From assembly GCF_025024155.1 (NCBI RefSeq), contig NW_026251714.1, positions 496,001 to 560,000 of the forward strand: 64,000 nt of DNA. Direction: 5' to 3'. The position numbers and the translations under genes were made by a program. The notes under the pieces were generated by a model. The model did no database searches. It was not told the DNA's origin and saw only the letters and a list, made by a program, of their open reading frames with translations. Numbering within the stretch: position 1 is the stretch's first letter; every line of letters starts with the position of its first letter. Of this stretch, positions 20,321-33,915 are shown in pieces. Origin of the DNA: Gamsiella multidivaricata. Its lineage: Eukaryota; Mortierellomycota; Mortierellomycetes; Mortierellales; Mortierellaceae.

Positions 20321-23300
20321 CTTTTCCCCCCATGTTTACTACTGGCGCACATACTTCTACGCGCTAGTATCAAAGGACATCGCCCAAACACGATGCGAGA
20401 ACCATCGAACTACGCTTGGGTCTTCTAGGGTGTGAGACGAAGAATGTTTGATTGAATGCATCGGAACGCGGCGAAGCGTGGTGGAGCGTCGTACAAGAAA
20501 TGAGAGCATTCTTTTTTTTTTTCTTCTTTTTGGATCCGAAACAGTAAGTATTCCTTGCTGTGTTTCCGCGAACATTCTCGCCAAGAGGATATCATCTTTG
20601 TGCGTGCTTGGCTAGGCAATTCGGCGGCGAATTAGACCCTCGGAAACGCATTTAGTTATATTCCTCAGACAGTCTGATGCTTTTTCACTAAATACCATCC
20701 TATACATCGAATAGTTTTACGCGAGTACGATTTTTTTATTATTATTATTCCAACATCCAAAGGTGCCAGAGTAGATCTAATGATTCTAGGGTGGAGAGTG
20801 CACAACCCCGTATTGATTATGATACAACCAAAATGGTCTATCCCTTCTCTTTTTTTCTTTTTGTTAAACTGCCAGTAGCAACAGAGGAATTATCCTTTTA
20901 TGTGGCCCAAGTCCAGGTTGTACTATGCCTTTCACACGAATAGTACGGATGAACAGTAAGGGTGAGAGAACGCATTCAGGGTGTTGTACGCGCTTGTATG
21001 TTTACATCTCAAAATACATGCCTGACTGGCCCCTGCTTTCTATGTTTCTTTTAAGTAGAAGACCCCGAGAAGGGTGAAATTGGGCTGGTTTGAAATAAAC
21101 AAATAAAAAAAACCACATTCGCCAAGGATTATCGGATAGCGCAGATCTTTCTGGATCGCGACCAGCCTCATCCTCAGGTAGCACATTATTCTCTACCCTC
21201 TCATTTTACCGCGGCGGATGTGGACTCATATAAAGGACCATCGTACAGCGTTTACAACCGGGTACATGGATCGTATGAGATGATGATGTGTGGGACTTCA
21301 AGTCCATCGACAAGGAGGATATAGAATGACGATTTTAATGGACGTGCAATAGATACTCGATGCGATGTCCTGCACATGGTGGCATGAGATCAGACCCTGG
21401 CATTTCCCTTGATAGCTACGCAATGCTTGGACGCATCTGTGCGATGTGTACAGTGCATACTCATGCATATTAAGGATCTATTTCTAACATGTTGCATGGA
21501 TAGTTAAGAGCGGAATACTTGATGGTTGCAGTCCATCGATCTTGATCCTAGGCTACTTTGATCTGTCCTCATCGCTGAGATATATCGCCAGTTGGGGCAG
21601 ACAGGCGAAATGAAAACCAAGAGATCATAAGCACAACAATGGCTGAAGGAAGACTGCCGCGCTTGACTAACCTCTCTACAGAGAGGAGCGAGAGATGGCC
21701 TCGGTTCAAGTGCGATCAGCGAGGACGTGTCTGCGGTAATGTTCTGCTAAAATGAATGCGAATCAAGGTTGTTCGCAGGCATTCGTATTTTCCCTCCTCC
21801 TCCTCCCTGTACCCCTTCTCCCCTTGGCACGAACTAAGAGATAGCGAAAGTATCTCTTTCCTCCAAACCCTTCTGCACCGACCCAGCATGAATGAGATAA
21901 TAGCAGACTCCCACAACTCCCTGAACTTTATTATTTCCCCTCTTTCTTATTTTTATTTGCTCCTTTCTAGCGCGTATCCATGGTTGTTGGTGAGATGACA
22001 TTAGGCTGGCTTTCACCACCCGCATACATCTTTACAAGATACCTTCTTTGTAGCTGATCTGGATAAATCGAAATGATCCTGGGCCAGCACCTTGCCTGCC
22101 TTGCCTTGCCTTGGTCAAGGCTCTATTCCGTCGTTAATGACAGAAATGAAAGGAAAAGACGTATTGGATCGTCTGAAGGTTAATTCACCAATGAACGCGT
22201 CCAGTCCAAATGGAAAATCGAACATATAGAACGGGTGCTGTTGAGCCACTCAACGAGCTGCGTACATAGTTTTTTCCGGTACTCCCAAAAGCCGGAAGGG
22301 AGGCCCATGGTGTACTAATTAGTTACATACGACTGAAAGCGAATACGCCTTGAGAATCTCAAGGACAATAGGACAATAGGACAATAGTATATGTATTTTT
22401 TTATATGCGTGCCTTGTTGTCTCGGCGCCGCACCGTAATTATTCATTTCTGCTGTCGAATTGGGTCATGAAGAAGGGGGAGGGTAGGGGAATGCTAAAAT
22501 CACAGGCTGGAGGATATGAAGACAGAGGGGGTCTCCGACATTCGCGAGTTGACGAGGGATGCAGCACCAATATCAGACAACACTGGTTCAGCACATCCCT
22601 GGTTCATTATTGCTCCAAGAACGACTTTAGCATGCAGACGCAGTGGCCATAAACATGCCGACGGCGAAAGGCGCCTCCGACGATTGATGAGAGCCCAAGT
22701 GTTGCTATTTACCCGTGCACGATATGTTCATGAGCTGAAAGGCCCATTCATCCCTCTAGCCGTAGCTGGCATGGGAAGAGGAAAAAAAGCCTACCCACGG
22801 CCGTGTTTCTTTGTATCACTCATAAAATGTGCTTCGTGCCCATTTCCTTTCCTCTTCTCTCCCTATCTCTTCTTCTGAAGTTGTTGTTGTGCTCGTGCGT
22901 GCGCTGTTCTCATCGTGCATGCCCACCACACCATGCAGCTCATATATCCTAAACGGGAAACGCGCCTCAGGGGGTCCCGCTACTCCCATTTTTTTTTTTT
23001 TTTTTGGCCCTGCTTACGGACAATTAACGAGGCGGGCGGGATTAGTGCGGGACGGGAGTCTGAGAATCCCGTCGCAAATTACGGTACGGGATAGATCGCA
23101 CGCACCATGGCTCGACCAACAAAATAAAATAAAAAGTGTCTACGAGCCTGCCTCTGCACGAGCTTTAGTCGCGTAAATTTTGCTGGATCTCAGGAATTTA
23201 CAGCTTATCTCCTGCCTGCACTGACTAACACTGTAATTTCTGATATTTTTCGACGCGCATAAAGGTGTAGACCGTGAAAGCTGCAGGTGTCCTGCACAGG

Positions 23301-26300
23301 TGACCATGCTTTACTTGATCCAAAGCCCTCGCCGCCCTCCTCCATGACCAGAATAAACGCGAATACACAGTATAGAAGCGGAGAAAGGCGTATACAATAG
23401 ACAATGATACTCCGCAACAGTCAGATCGCCATGTCGCTCACCCTTCCATCTTCATTGCTTGCAGGTTGCTCCTCGGAATATCATCAGAGCCATCGGTTAG
23501 TTCCAAATAACAGTCTCAATAGTGCACCCATGACCATTATGTCGAATGGCTATGATCACGGTATCCTCATTTATTAGCGTTTTTATTACTTCCATCGCCC
23601 CTGAAATTGTAGACGCTTGCATATAGTCTATCGTATACAAAACATTATATGCATGCATACAACACATGCACGGTGGACCACGCCGAATGGTCATGGCGGT
23701 GGAGAAGCACTCGAAATGACCGACATCATACCCGAGATCAAAAAGCTGCTGCAGCCGGTCTATAAACGGACAAGCGGCCTCGTCACATTGGTTGAAGGAC
23801 GACAGATGGAAAAGACGAAAGAGGCCTGTTACCCAATACACTCTATTTTCCCTTTAACCTTTTCGCGTCCTGGTCGGAGTCTTGTCGACGGAGAGGAACT
23901 AGCTAGTACATGCGCGCAAGTACACGGACTACTCCTGCATGCCATCGGAGGATGGAGTTGTCACCTCCAGCTGCTGACATAAAAACGGCGCCTGTGTCGC
24001 TGCAGGTGGGACAGCTTGAGCCTCAACGCGTGGCCATGGTCCAAACCAGGGCAGGAGAAAAAAATCTGCGCATGGTTGATAGTCCGCTGCGATAAAGGGC
24101 GTAATGACCAAATGCTATCCAAGAGGGCTCTGTGCTAGTGTTGGTCAGCAAGGTGGTCATCTGGCAGTAACTCTAACTCTCCTCACTTTTGGTAGAGAGC
24201 CTTAGCTTGGCTCCTTCCGGTGGCAGTGGGGTATTTGGACACACTTTTACGCTTTTGCGTTGGATTGAATGGTTGCGAATCCAAGTCAGACTTTTGTCAG
24301 TCAAGCGTTTGGTTTGTTGGTAACCCTGCACCATTTTTAGTTTTTTTTCTTTGTGTTGCTTTGTGTTGCAGCAGTTGTTGTATTTGTTGTTGCTGTTTTC
24401 CTTAAACTGTGAATCCACGCGCTTGATCTGCCTGAGGTGCATCTAGAGTATAATTTTCTCCGTGGAATACCGATGATCGCAGGTTGTACTGTCTCGATGG
24501 CCTCCACTGTGGAAAAAATAAAAGAAAAACAGCAAACAAGACAACAATCGCTGGTGGCTAGACCTCTGCTAAGCTATCGAGCCAGTACCCATGGTTGATT
24601 TTGCAGCTCGCCTTTGAAACAAAGACTTTCTAACGGTCGTCAGTTCCGGGGACATTACGAGCAAAGCTACATGACCCGTTGACCCAGATGGACCTTGACC
24701 AAATCCTCTTCGTATGTCTCGCCTCAACCCCGTCTATGGGCTGTGTACCCGAGTATTTTCTTTTCTATCCTTCCTCCTAGAGCTGAGTCCCATCCGATTC
24801 ACCTGTCTTGCTTTGCTCTCCTTCCTGCAGTAAACGCAAAAGGCATAACAAACAACCATTTGTTAAGCAGACCCTAGACTGCAGACGCAGTGGCACCGAT
24901 CGCTTTTGTCAGCAGGGTACATGTCAGCTACGGAGGACTAACAGAAAGCGAGCGCAGGCATCGTATGACTCTGAGGTGCTTTACAGATCACGAAACTGGC
25001 TGAGTAGAGCTGCAAAGTCTGTGTTTTTATCCAAACATCTGACATGGTACCACCATGCCGCCTGGATTTTTTTAAAAAAAGCACGCACGACTATTTTCTA
25101 CCCATTTGTTTTTTTTTTTGTTATGTAACAAGGCCAGACCAGACCTATGCTCTTGGGCGGATGATGATCACCATCCGAAAAGTGGGGTGTCCTCAGCGTG
25201 GCGCTTTTTTGAAATATATTTCCGCGCGAGTGAGTTCAGCGATATGGGGAAACACGAGAGCCTGAATGGCCAAACCATGCCCAATGCATTGGACCGTCTC
25301 TCTATATTGTGCTGTTGCAAAGGCCAATTTGTCCATTTCGGGCAAGCAACTCCCAACCTCCAGCGCCGTTAGCAAAACAAACAAAGCAGCACTGTGCTCG
25401 TCATCCCAAGTCGTTCCTGCATTCCTGCAACAGCTAGAGACAACACCAACAACGCAACGAGTCGGCATCATCCAAACAACAATAACAACTGTCGAACAAA
25501 AGAGCCTCTAAAGACCGACCCTGCCCTACTCCTGCCCCTGCCCCTGTCCAATTTCAAGTCGAACCATGCCAATGGCAACGCATGCAGGCACGCATTTCGT
25601 TACTGCGAAACAGTTTTCTTTTTCTGGCGCAGCTGGGCTCGTCTGTTTTATTACGCTCTACCCAATGACCCCTCGACTCCAACACAGACACCAAATCCTG
25701 ACTGACCTTTTGTAGTCTATGCACTGCAAGGACTGAAAGTAGTAAGAGGAAACTGGATGAGACCGCCCTAAACTTGAAAAGGCTCAAGCGCTCCAAAAAA
25801 AAAAAAAAAAAGTTGCGAAAGACATTTCGCGCGATTCGTTTCTTCTTTTCTTATGCGAACAGCTGCCCAGGTCGTGACCTAAACTTTTTTATATTTCTCA
25901 TACGCGTTTTTTTCATGTCCGACAACGCCTTGGACACATTCCTCGACCACTTTTCCCCTCCCCCTCCCTCTAACGATTTTCGCCCAACTCTCTTATGTTT
26001 GTTGTCGATCATCAAGCTTTTAGCGTAAAAAGAAAAAACGAGCGAGGAGATACATCTGCCTGTTGTCTGCGTTTAGATCCAGGTTGTTGGGTTTTGAAAA
26101 AAATAAAAATAAAAGTACGATGCGGAGAAAAGTAATGACCCGGATGGTTACACATACATGTCAATAGACTAGCTTGAGGAAGTATATACCTGTCAGCAAA
26201 GCAACGGTCGATAGCAACAAAGTGGATTGACTGACCTGCATTGCGAGGTTACACCAGAACCCGTGCCCAGCTGTCTCTGCACACAGGAAAAAAATAAATA

Positions 26301-28871
26301 AATAAATAAAAACAAAGCAAAGCAAAGCAAAAATAATAATAATACGCGAATCATCACGATGTCATGGTTAACGTGTTGTTGTTCAGCATGGTATATAGTC
26401 TACGCGTAAAGAATAGAAAGCGCACGTTGATCAGGGTTTGGTGCCGGTGCCTGGATTTTGAACAACAACCTGCCACGTTGTTTGTTTGTTTTTTTTTTTC
26501 GTGCCTGGCCCTGGCCCTGGCCCTGGCCCTCGTGACGTAGCCATTAAGTGATAAAGAGCTGAGTATTCTCCGCCATAGTTCTTGACTTTCCTCTGTTCCT
26601 GAGTTGTGGGCCTACATAGATTTGGTCTAGTATTGTCAAGTATCAGTAGCCTACAGGCACAGAGGATTTAAACCGATGGTCTCATGGTCGCACAAATTCT
26701 TTGAATTGAATATTTATTCAATATTCGGGCAGGAGGACGGAGTCCAGATCAATGACAGGCAGGTAGTCTACAGCCATACGGCAAAAGAATCAAAAGAATA
26801 AAAAAGGGTACTACACTTTACTTTCACGACATAGGGCTATGAAAAGGCGTTCGTACCTGAATTACGATGGTACGGATCGGAGACGGTACAAATCGAGGCT
26901 CTCTTCCACGTTTACCTTCTAAGGCACCATCGCACCCTCATGCCGTCATCATTGCCTCACCCTTGACGATCCACATCTAGGAGCGCGCCCGATTCTTCCG
27001 ATCTAAGGGGGACAAGCTGGTCGAGTACAAAATAGAAGCACAACAACAACAAACGGACCAAGAAGAGACAGATCAAGTGAAGGAAAGGGATGGGCTCCTT
27101 TTGTGTTGCTTTTTGTGGAGATTTTCACGCTTTTGCTGCAAAGACGCACCAACATTACAACCACAGTTCGGTCTAGAGGACAGGAACCCTACCCCTGAAA
27201 TCAGCCTCTGACGCGTGTGTGCAGAGCATAGAGAGTGGGAACAGCAAAATCCCAGGAAGATCAAGGTGGCAACGATAGGAACCAAGATCTTATTTGCCCA
27301 AAAAAGGACGCTCTGAGCTGGGAAGATTTTTCTTATCATTCCTACCCAGCCGCGGGAACGGGAACGGTGCGCTTTTTTTTTTTTTTTCTTTTTTTGAGTT
27401 GGAGAGAAATGAAATGTACCCGCGCATTGAGCAGAGCACTCTGCCGCTCGGGAACGCCGCATCCATCGCCGTCCTGGTCTGGATTTCATCCCAATCACCC
27501 AATACTTTCGTCATTCTGAACAGAGTCGCCACTACACCAGCAGAGAGCACTGGCCGAAGGAAGGGCCGTTGAACTTTGTTTCTTTCTATGCCTTGTACTC
27601 TCGCGTCCTGCAAATAATCGTTTGAGAACAAGGACGCCTCAGTGTAAAAAAAAGAGCACCCTCAGAGGCAGGAATACACAAGCATGACATGAGACAAGCC
27701 TGCAATGTTACCAAAAAGATAAAGGGTTTCATCCCTCTTCACGACACAAACATCAGCAGGTCCTTGCAGAGTGCTTGCTAACGCATTCGGCAATGCTTTG
27801 GTATCATATTTTTCCCGTTGACTGCAAGGCTCGCATTGTGTTCCACAAAGTACAAAGACGTATTCCTTGAACCCAAAAAAAAAAAAAACAATCGGGCCTC
27901 TGTGCGTCTGGATACACGCTCCGTCGCTCTGTACTTGTAGACTATGTGTGTTATGAGTCGCAAGGTTGTATCAAATTGCATGTGCAGACTAAAAAAAAAA
28001 AACCAAAACTGTAACCGAGAATGGATGAACTGTGCCTGTCCTGATTTCCTTGATCAATGCGCGGATGACCTTATGCATATTTGTTTTCCTTTGTCATTTT
28101 GGACCAGTTGCAGTCGATGGCTCTTTGCCCTCGAGCTTGAAACGGCAGTGGACAAGGATAAAAAAAAAAAAAAAACGCTCATTATGACCTAATAATCTTT
28201 TCTAGCTTTCGCAACTTACGTTTATTCATGGTTCGGTTCTGGGCTCTCAGTACTTCAACAGCTCCAGAGGCAATTATGCATAGACTACTGCAAGGGACCA
28301 CCAACGCGTTCGCAACTGTGTATATGTTGAACGACCGTCAAGAAATGGAACCCACGCTGGGCGACATTATGTAAGGCTCAAGGTTGTGCAACTCGCTTCT
28401 TTAGAAAGACCACGCACACCGTATTCGGTCCGATTGCCCAACATCGTCCACCAGAGCAGACTAGCATGGATGCATTCAGACACAGGGCGAAAACGCTTTG
28501 TAGTACAACTGTTGGGCTGAAGTGTCAAAGGTTCGAAATAGAGAAATGGTCGTGTGCTTAAATCGCGTCTGTTGATCCGTTGTCCGAGCAAAGAAACAAA
28601 AGAAGGGCATTAGGAGGTGGGGGAAGAAGGCGCAGATTCGTACCATTGCTGCCAATAATTCACATGTATTTCCTTGCATTATTTCTCTTCATACAGCAGG
28701 ATATGGGCCTCATTCACCGCCACAAAGGCATAGAGGAGCGCCGCAGTCAGCGTGTCGTTCGACCATTACTAAGTCCACAACATATGATGCCTCTAATTTG
28801 CACAACCATTCGCTTTATTATGTTCTGTAGTTGGCAAAAATGGTCACCGTTCCTCCGATCCATTCAGGTCC
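16977..28871. other. 11.9-kb region without a supported gene
   Basis: No open frame longer than about 140 codons has recognisable protein features, and I saw no tRNA- or rRNA-like sequence. Contents: GA-rich tracts at 16999-17032 and 17200-17262; degenerate 4-bp repeats (CATT/CACT) at about 17730-17820; poly-A runs at 18977-19011 and 20289-20318; a 10-bp repeat AGGACAATAG at 22364-22388; GGCCCT hexamers at 26505-26530; AAAT repeats at 26290-26310; and many short poly-T runs. It lies upstream of zinc-finger gene 1. Confidence 0.55.
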
Positions 28872-30465
28872 TTAGAATTCCTCGGCAGAGCGCCTTGCAA
28901 GACGCTGAACTTTCTTCTTGAATGTTGGGTAACTGTCGCGCCATTCTTTCTATTTACCGCGACACGACGGGTTAATGCAATGCAGAAATGTGTCAGTGCT
29001 CGGGGGCGTTGCCAATAAGAAAAGAAAAGAATAAAAATAGAGTCATCGCCTTTCCACTTACTGCAGCCTCGATGTTGGCTGGGCTTTCATCGTTCGGGCT
29101 GGAGAGCATCGAGATGACGCTGATGAGAATCGTCTCCACGGTGTGGACGGGTGACCAGCGCTCACTAGCCTGCTCGTATCCGTACTTGTCCTCACCAGGG
29201 GGGTGCTAGAGTTCATTGATGTTAAAGGAGTCGACACCGCAGTTAAGTTGGGTCCTTAAAATTATCGCCTTTGCATCCATGGTCTAGCGAGTGTGAAGCA
29301 ATGGCCTACCAAAATAGAAATGCACACATCGCCATTGGGATACACTATTCATAAAAAAAAAAGTCGCAAATCCAGAATTAGCGATCCATTGCACTCAGAC
29401 GCAGCCTCACTAAAACTTCCTATCAGCTCTCTCTCTTATTACCATTGGGATGATACATTTCGGTCGTAAACTTCAGCTTTGGGGGCATCAAAGGATAATC
29501 CGGCGGGAATGTCATGATGGCCCTGAAGAAACCGCCCTCGCTGTCACAAGTAAACGGAAACAGAAGCCGCAGTAAGATTAGAGATGCGCACATAAAAGCA
29601 TAAGATGTCCTGAACGTCGATACAGAAGCAGAGATGGTTGTGAATGCGCCTGTCCCGCAACCAATGTCTCCTGAAGTTGGGCAGAATTAACTGGGAGGGG
29701 TAATTCCTGTGTCCGCATGCTGCTGTATGACTGTAGTGGATTTCTGTCCCGTGCTGCTCTCTTATTTGGCTCAGAAAAATGTCCTGGACAATACAGCAGC
29801 AAGTCCCTGAATAATGTCGGTGAGGTCCTGCATAGAACGAGCGACAGGCATCTGGACAATCCTTACTAGAGCGTATCCTGTGGTCCCATGATAACAATCT
29901 CCCACTAAAAATACACAAGCAATAGACGCCAATGGTTAGAGTCCCGGAAGGAACGCTAAAGTGCTTTCAGGAAAGCACTGTGCCTGGCAGCATACAGACA
30001 TACCTCGTAGATGTTGTCGTCGTCAACCAGACCTGCCGAGAAGCCCTCAACAGGATTTTTAGTCAGGTCTGACGGAGAAAAAGGAATGATTATAAAGAAT
30101 GGTTAGTACTTTTTCATCCATACACACAACGACTCGGAGGTCACAGCAGTATTCTCGTTGTATTGATTGGTAATGTACGAAGAACCATGGCCAAGTGTCC
30201 CTTCGGTATGTCGCCATCAGATGGAGAGTCTCGAGGTCAAGATGTAGCCCTGGTTCCATGCATCGTAAACTGGCAATAGACAGAAGGAGCATAAAGCCAT
30301 AGTTCTACTCTCCATTACAGCTTTGGCCACCAAAATAAACAGGATACTACGCTAAGTGATGGAGTCAAACCAGATGGCACAGCAAGGTTGAGCGACTAAG
30401 CGATGTTGTGTACTGGGCTTACCTTTGAGCTGGCGCTTCAGAAGGAGTGTTGACTGGTCGGACAT
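28872..30465 (-). CDS. Ubiquitin-conjugating enzyme E2, UBE2G/Ubc7 type, copy 1 (7 exons)
   Basis: Transfers ubiquitin from E1 to substrates with an E3; Ubc7/UBE2G1-type enzymes serve ER-associated and other protein quality control. Exons on the minus strand: 30423-30465, 30004-30068, 29867-29904, 29443-29540, 29310-29344, 29062-29205, 28872-28949; total 501 nt, 166 aa. The catalytic Cys is in [12 protein letters not shown], after the conserved MYHPNVYP. The acidic-loop insert [16 protein letters not shown] marks the Ubc7/UBE2G/Cdc34 group. Every exon has the same length as in copy 2 at 37196-38881. It is divergent from the ribosome recycling factor gene. Confidence 0.9.
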
Positions 30466-30984
30466 GGCCTGAATGTGCTTGATGGGGATCGGATTCGAGT
30501 TTGGGGGAAGTGAAGAGGTGTTGAACAAGAGAGTGTGCAGCGGGAGGATGATATGTGTGGTGTGTGGTATGAGAGGGTGCTGTGTGGTCCTGGACGAATC
30601 ACAGCGAGCCTTTTGTACAGAGCTGCCTTCCGCAAGCCACGCCTGGAGACCAGGAACCCTGCGTTCTGGCAGGTTCTTTCATGCCCATCCATACCCTTGC
30701 TACGCCTTCTCAATGAAAGCTGCTGGACGAAAGGCCAATACAGCATTGAAGCACTTTTCTTTTGATGTTTGGACGCGGCTCCACCTGTCGCAGTAGGCAG
30801 CCGCAGCCGACCGACCTCACCTGAACGGCCTACCAGGGACACACGCGATCCATGCACGGACGAATCGGGGTGACCGCACTTGAGGGGCAGCTCCTATTGG
30901 CGCGCATCAACGAACGCATGGAAGTCGAACAACCTCTTCGTTCGCAAACAACGCTACCCGGTACAGGACTCTTTCTCAGCAACT
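30466..30984. other. Divergent promoter region between E2 copy 1 and RRF1
   Basis: 519 bp between the start codons of two divergent genes. No element could be assigned with confidence. Open frames here show no known features. Confidence 0.5.
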
Positions 30985-32249
30985 ATGCAACGCGCTACTT
31001 CAGTACTCTTCCTTAATGCAAGGAGAATCACTTCTGTCCAGCAGATCGCTCACACCGTAACCGGTGCATTGTCCACCCCCGCCTCGCATTCTGCACCATT
31101 ACTTCTCAGGGCCACCAATGGATCGCTTGGGAAGAACATGGCTATGGCTTTGAACGCTTCATGCCAGATCCGAGGATATGCTTCCAAGAAGGGCGGAAAG
31201 GGCGGAAAGGGAGGAAAGAAGGGTTCCAGCAGCGACGATGACGATGACGAGGACTCTGGATCTCGCAAAGGAAAAGGCAAAGGAGCCGAACCATCAGGAG
31301 TGGAGATGACATTTGACCCATTGGACCTGGAAAAAAAGATGGGCCAGTGCTTAGAGAGACTCAAGAAAGACTTCATGACCATGCGAGCCGGAACCGCTAA
31401 CCCAGGTATGGAAGCTATCCGGCGATCGGCTAGCGTCTGCACCAGGTCGAAGCGGACTTTCTGACTTTCTGACTTTCTGACTTTTTTTTTTTTTTTTTTT
31501 TTTTTTTTGGCCCATAGCGATCCTGGATCCTGTTGTAGTCAAGATCGACAAGAAGATGGTGCCATTGCGTGATCTGGCACAAGTTTCTATCAAAGATGCC
31601 AAGACATTGATGGTCAATGTCAGTGATGCCGAAGTACGTTGATCAGCGTGATTGTTACAATCAACTTCAACAGGGCGATACATAACATATTGACTAACCC
31701 GATAGTGTTTTTCCACATACTTCATAGCTCACAACTGCTATCGAGAAGGCGATCCGTGAGGCGGGACTGAACCTGAACCCAATTGCTGAAAATAAGGCCG
31801 TCAAGGTTCCTGTGCCAAAGTAAATACCGATGCGTTGCGAATGTTGATCTGCTTGTATAGGCTTGAAGGTATCTTTGTTTGACCAGCATCTCTATTATGT
31901 ATCTATCTAGGCCGACGAAAGAGTTCCGCGAGTCGCTTACAAAGCAGGCATCGACAAGTGCAGAAAAGGCAAAGACGATTATTCGTAAGCTGAGACAGGA
32001 TGGTATGAAGGATCTTAAGACTGATCTCAAGGCAGGAATGAGTTCCGACGAGAACTACACCCTGGAAAAGAAGGTATGTACATGTGCTTTGTGCAGATCG
32101 CACAGCTTATTTTTGAGAACGCAGTCTTGTTTGAGCGTTAACTAACCTGAAAATTCTCATTTGTCAAGGCTCAAACACTGCACGACAAGTATATCAAGGA
32201 TATTGAGGAGGCACTCAAGGCCAAGTCCAAAGAGATCATGTCCAATTAG
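30985..32249 (+). CDS. RRF1: Mitochondrial ribosome recycling factor (5 exons)
   Basis: Releases mitochondrial ribosomes from mRNA after termination. Exons 30985-31405, 31518-31633, 31728-31819, 31911-32073, 32169-32249; total 873 nt, 290 aa. The start at 30985 gives a classical mitochondrial presequence ([18 protein letters not shown]). A basic/acidic low-complexity linker follows ([11 protein letters not shown], then DDDDDED). The RRF fold begins at [20 protein letters not shown] and continues through the core [19 protein letters not shown], then [18 protein letters not shown] and [12 protein letters not shown]. The frame is open further upstream, but the presequence marks this Met as the likely start. 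Intron 1 carries three GACTTTCT repeats and a T run of about 26. Confidence 0.9.
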
Positions 32250-32382
32250 CCAGACTAGGTCAATTTTGAATCCCAGTTTATTCCGGATCTCAACAACCAG
32301 TAATACAGAAAGATCGTAAGTAGCGATCTCTTCATTGTCCTTGTTACATGTTGTACACTTTTGTCCTTTTGATGATCCAGCT

Positions 32383-33537
32383 TTATACGATTGGGCCCTT
32401 TGGCTGGGCTTGATATTCCTATGAAATGAAAGACAAGAGGGATATGTGTGAGCAGCGACAGTAGAAAAAAAAAGTCTTGAAGCATCATTCGAATCAATGC
32501 TAATGCAGGAAACATGACATACCCAGTGGAGCTCGCCGACATCAAAGTTGCCCTTGAACTCCCAGCCAGACTCCTTGACATGGTAAACGTTCACAGATCC
32601 TCCAGAGTACGCATCACGATGGGTGGCATGGTAAATGGCTCTGCGTCCCAACTCAAGCGCATCTGGAACGGACAGGTTGTAGTCATATCCTGTGTCGAGA
32701 ACACCATATGCAAATGTCGATCCTGATCCGACAGAGAATCTCTCGCCTCTCATACGGGTGCCGTCGGAGTCAACGTAGAACAGCTGTGGGCCTGTCTTGT
32801 CCCATCCAGTAATCATTGTGCCCATCGACAATCCCATACCCTTGTAATCGTAGACCATGTTGCTCAGAATCTTGGAGGCGGCTGCTACAGAGATTCGCTC
32901 CTTGTTGCGGAGCTCGTACAGTCGGCATCTCCTTCCGAGTTCGCGCTCCCAGTATTGACAATCTGCAGCGCCACCAGCCATAGTTCCGAGGAGGTACGGG
33001 TTAATCTCGATAACCTTCTTGACCGTTTGCGATGCTATTTTGTGTTGAAAGATACGGAAGCATTGGATGTTAAAATCAGGTCGCCGATATGTCCAATGTC
33101 AAGCTCCATGAAACACCTCAATTGCGTACCAATATAAGATCCTCCTGAGGCACGCGAATCGACCGCAACGACAATTCCTCCCTGGAACTTGAATGCGAGA
33201 GTCGTGGTTCCGTGTTGGATGCGGATGCGGTTCTCTGCAGAGGCGTCGGTATGAGCACGCAAAAAGTCCACCGGCTATCCAAGATTGCATGATCGTGAAT
33301 ATAATACATGTTAGTGGTTGAAGTGCTTTTGTTTAAGGACAGTATACAAAGATCAGTTGGTTTGTCCCACTGGAATGTCTGCATTCGGCTTACGTTGGTA
33401 ACCATGGGGATGTCAAAGGCAGGAAGTGCAAACTGGTTGGCAGCATCCCATCCCGCGAGGTTGTCGCCGAGATTGTCTGCGTTGTCGAATCCTGCGGACG
33501 AGGTCGTGTTGGCGTATTTGCTGACAAGCGTATCCAT
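32383..33537 (-). CDS. PRE2: Proteasome subunit beta type-5 (4 exons)
   Basis: Catalytic beta5 subunit of the 20S proteasome, with chymotrypsin-like activity. Exons on the minus strand: 33394-33537, 33130-33274, 32523-33034, 32383-32418; total 837 nt, 278 aa. The propeptide (about 70 aa) is followed by the autocleavage site in [15 protein letters not shown]; the first Thr after Gly becomes the nucleophile. Other hallmarks are [63 protein letters not shown] and [17 protein letters not shown]. The last exon is only 12 codons, giving a C-terminus [13 protein letters not shown]. It is head-to-head with the beta6 gene. Confidence 0.93.
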
Positions 33538-33915
33538 GGCCGATATTCTTTCTTGTGTTGGTGGGTTGTGCTTGCTTGGTGTTGATGTGGAGAGAGAAGA
33601 ATGGGTTTCTTTTCGTGCTTCTTGGGCGAGTGCGAATAGGGCAGTTGGCTGCTTGGTGGGTATGCGTTCGTGCTTCGCGGGGGAGGAGCACGCGTCGTCA
33701 AAGTGAACACGTCACCTTGGTGCAAGTGACTGGTAGCCTCGTAACCCGCACTCACCAGCAGCACCAACCACAAAGACTCCACATAGCTAGTGTTGATGCC
33801 CAAAGACATTTTATAGGAAAAGAACGACAAACCATCCATCACTCCTCTTATTCCGCACCTCTACTCTTCGCTTCCTTCATATACAAACACACGCTCTCTC
33901 TCTATCTTGTCTATC
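33538..33915. promoter_or_regulatory. Shared divergent promoter of beta5 and beta6 proteasome genes
   Basis: 378 bp between the start codons of PRE2 (-) and PRE7 (+). The sides facing each gene are CT-rich in the direction of transcription (for example ACACACGCTCTCTCTCTATC before PRE7). I looked for the yeast Rpn4 site GGTGGCAAA and did not see it. A shared promoter for co-expression is inference. Confidence 0.55.

Noticed and set aside
20341..20460. Possible tRNA-like segment
   Set aside because: A T-loop-like word was noticed, but no cloverleaf could be paired. No tRNA was found in the window.
22516..23982. Open frames of about 100-120 codons in the gene-free region
   Set aside because: No domain, poor composition and no splice-linked partner exons.
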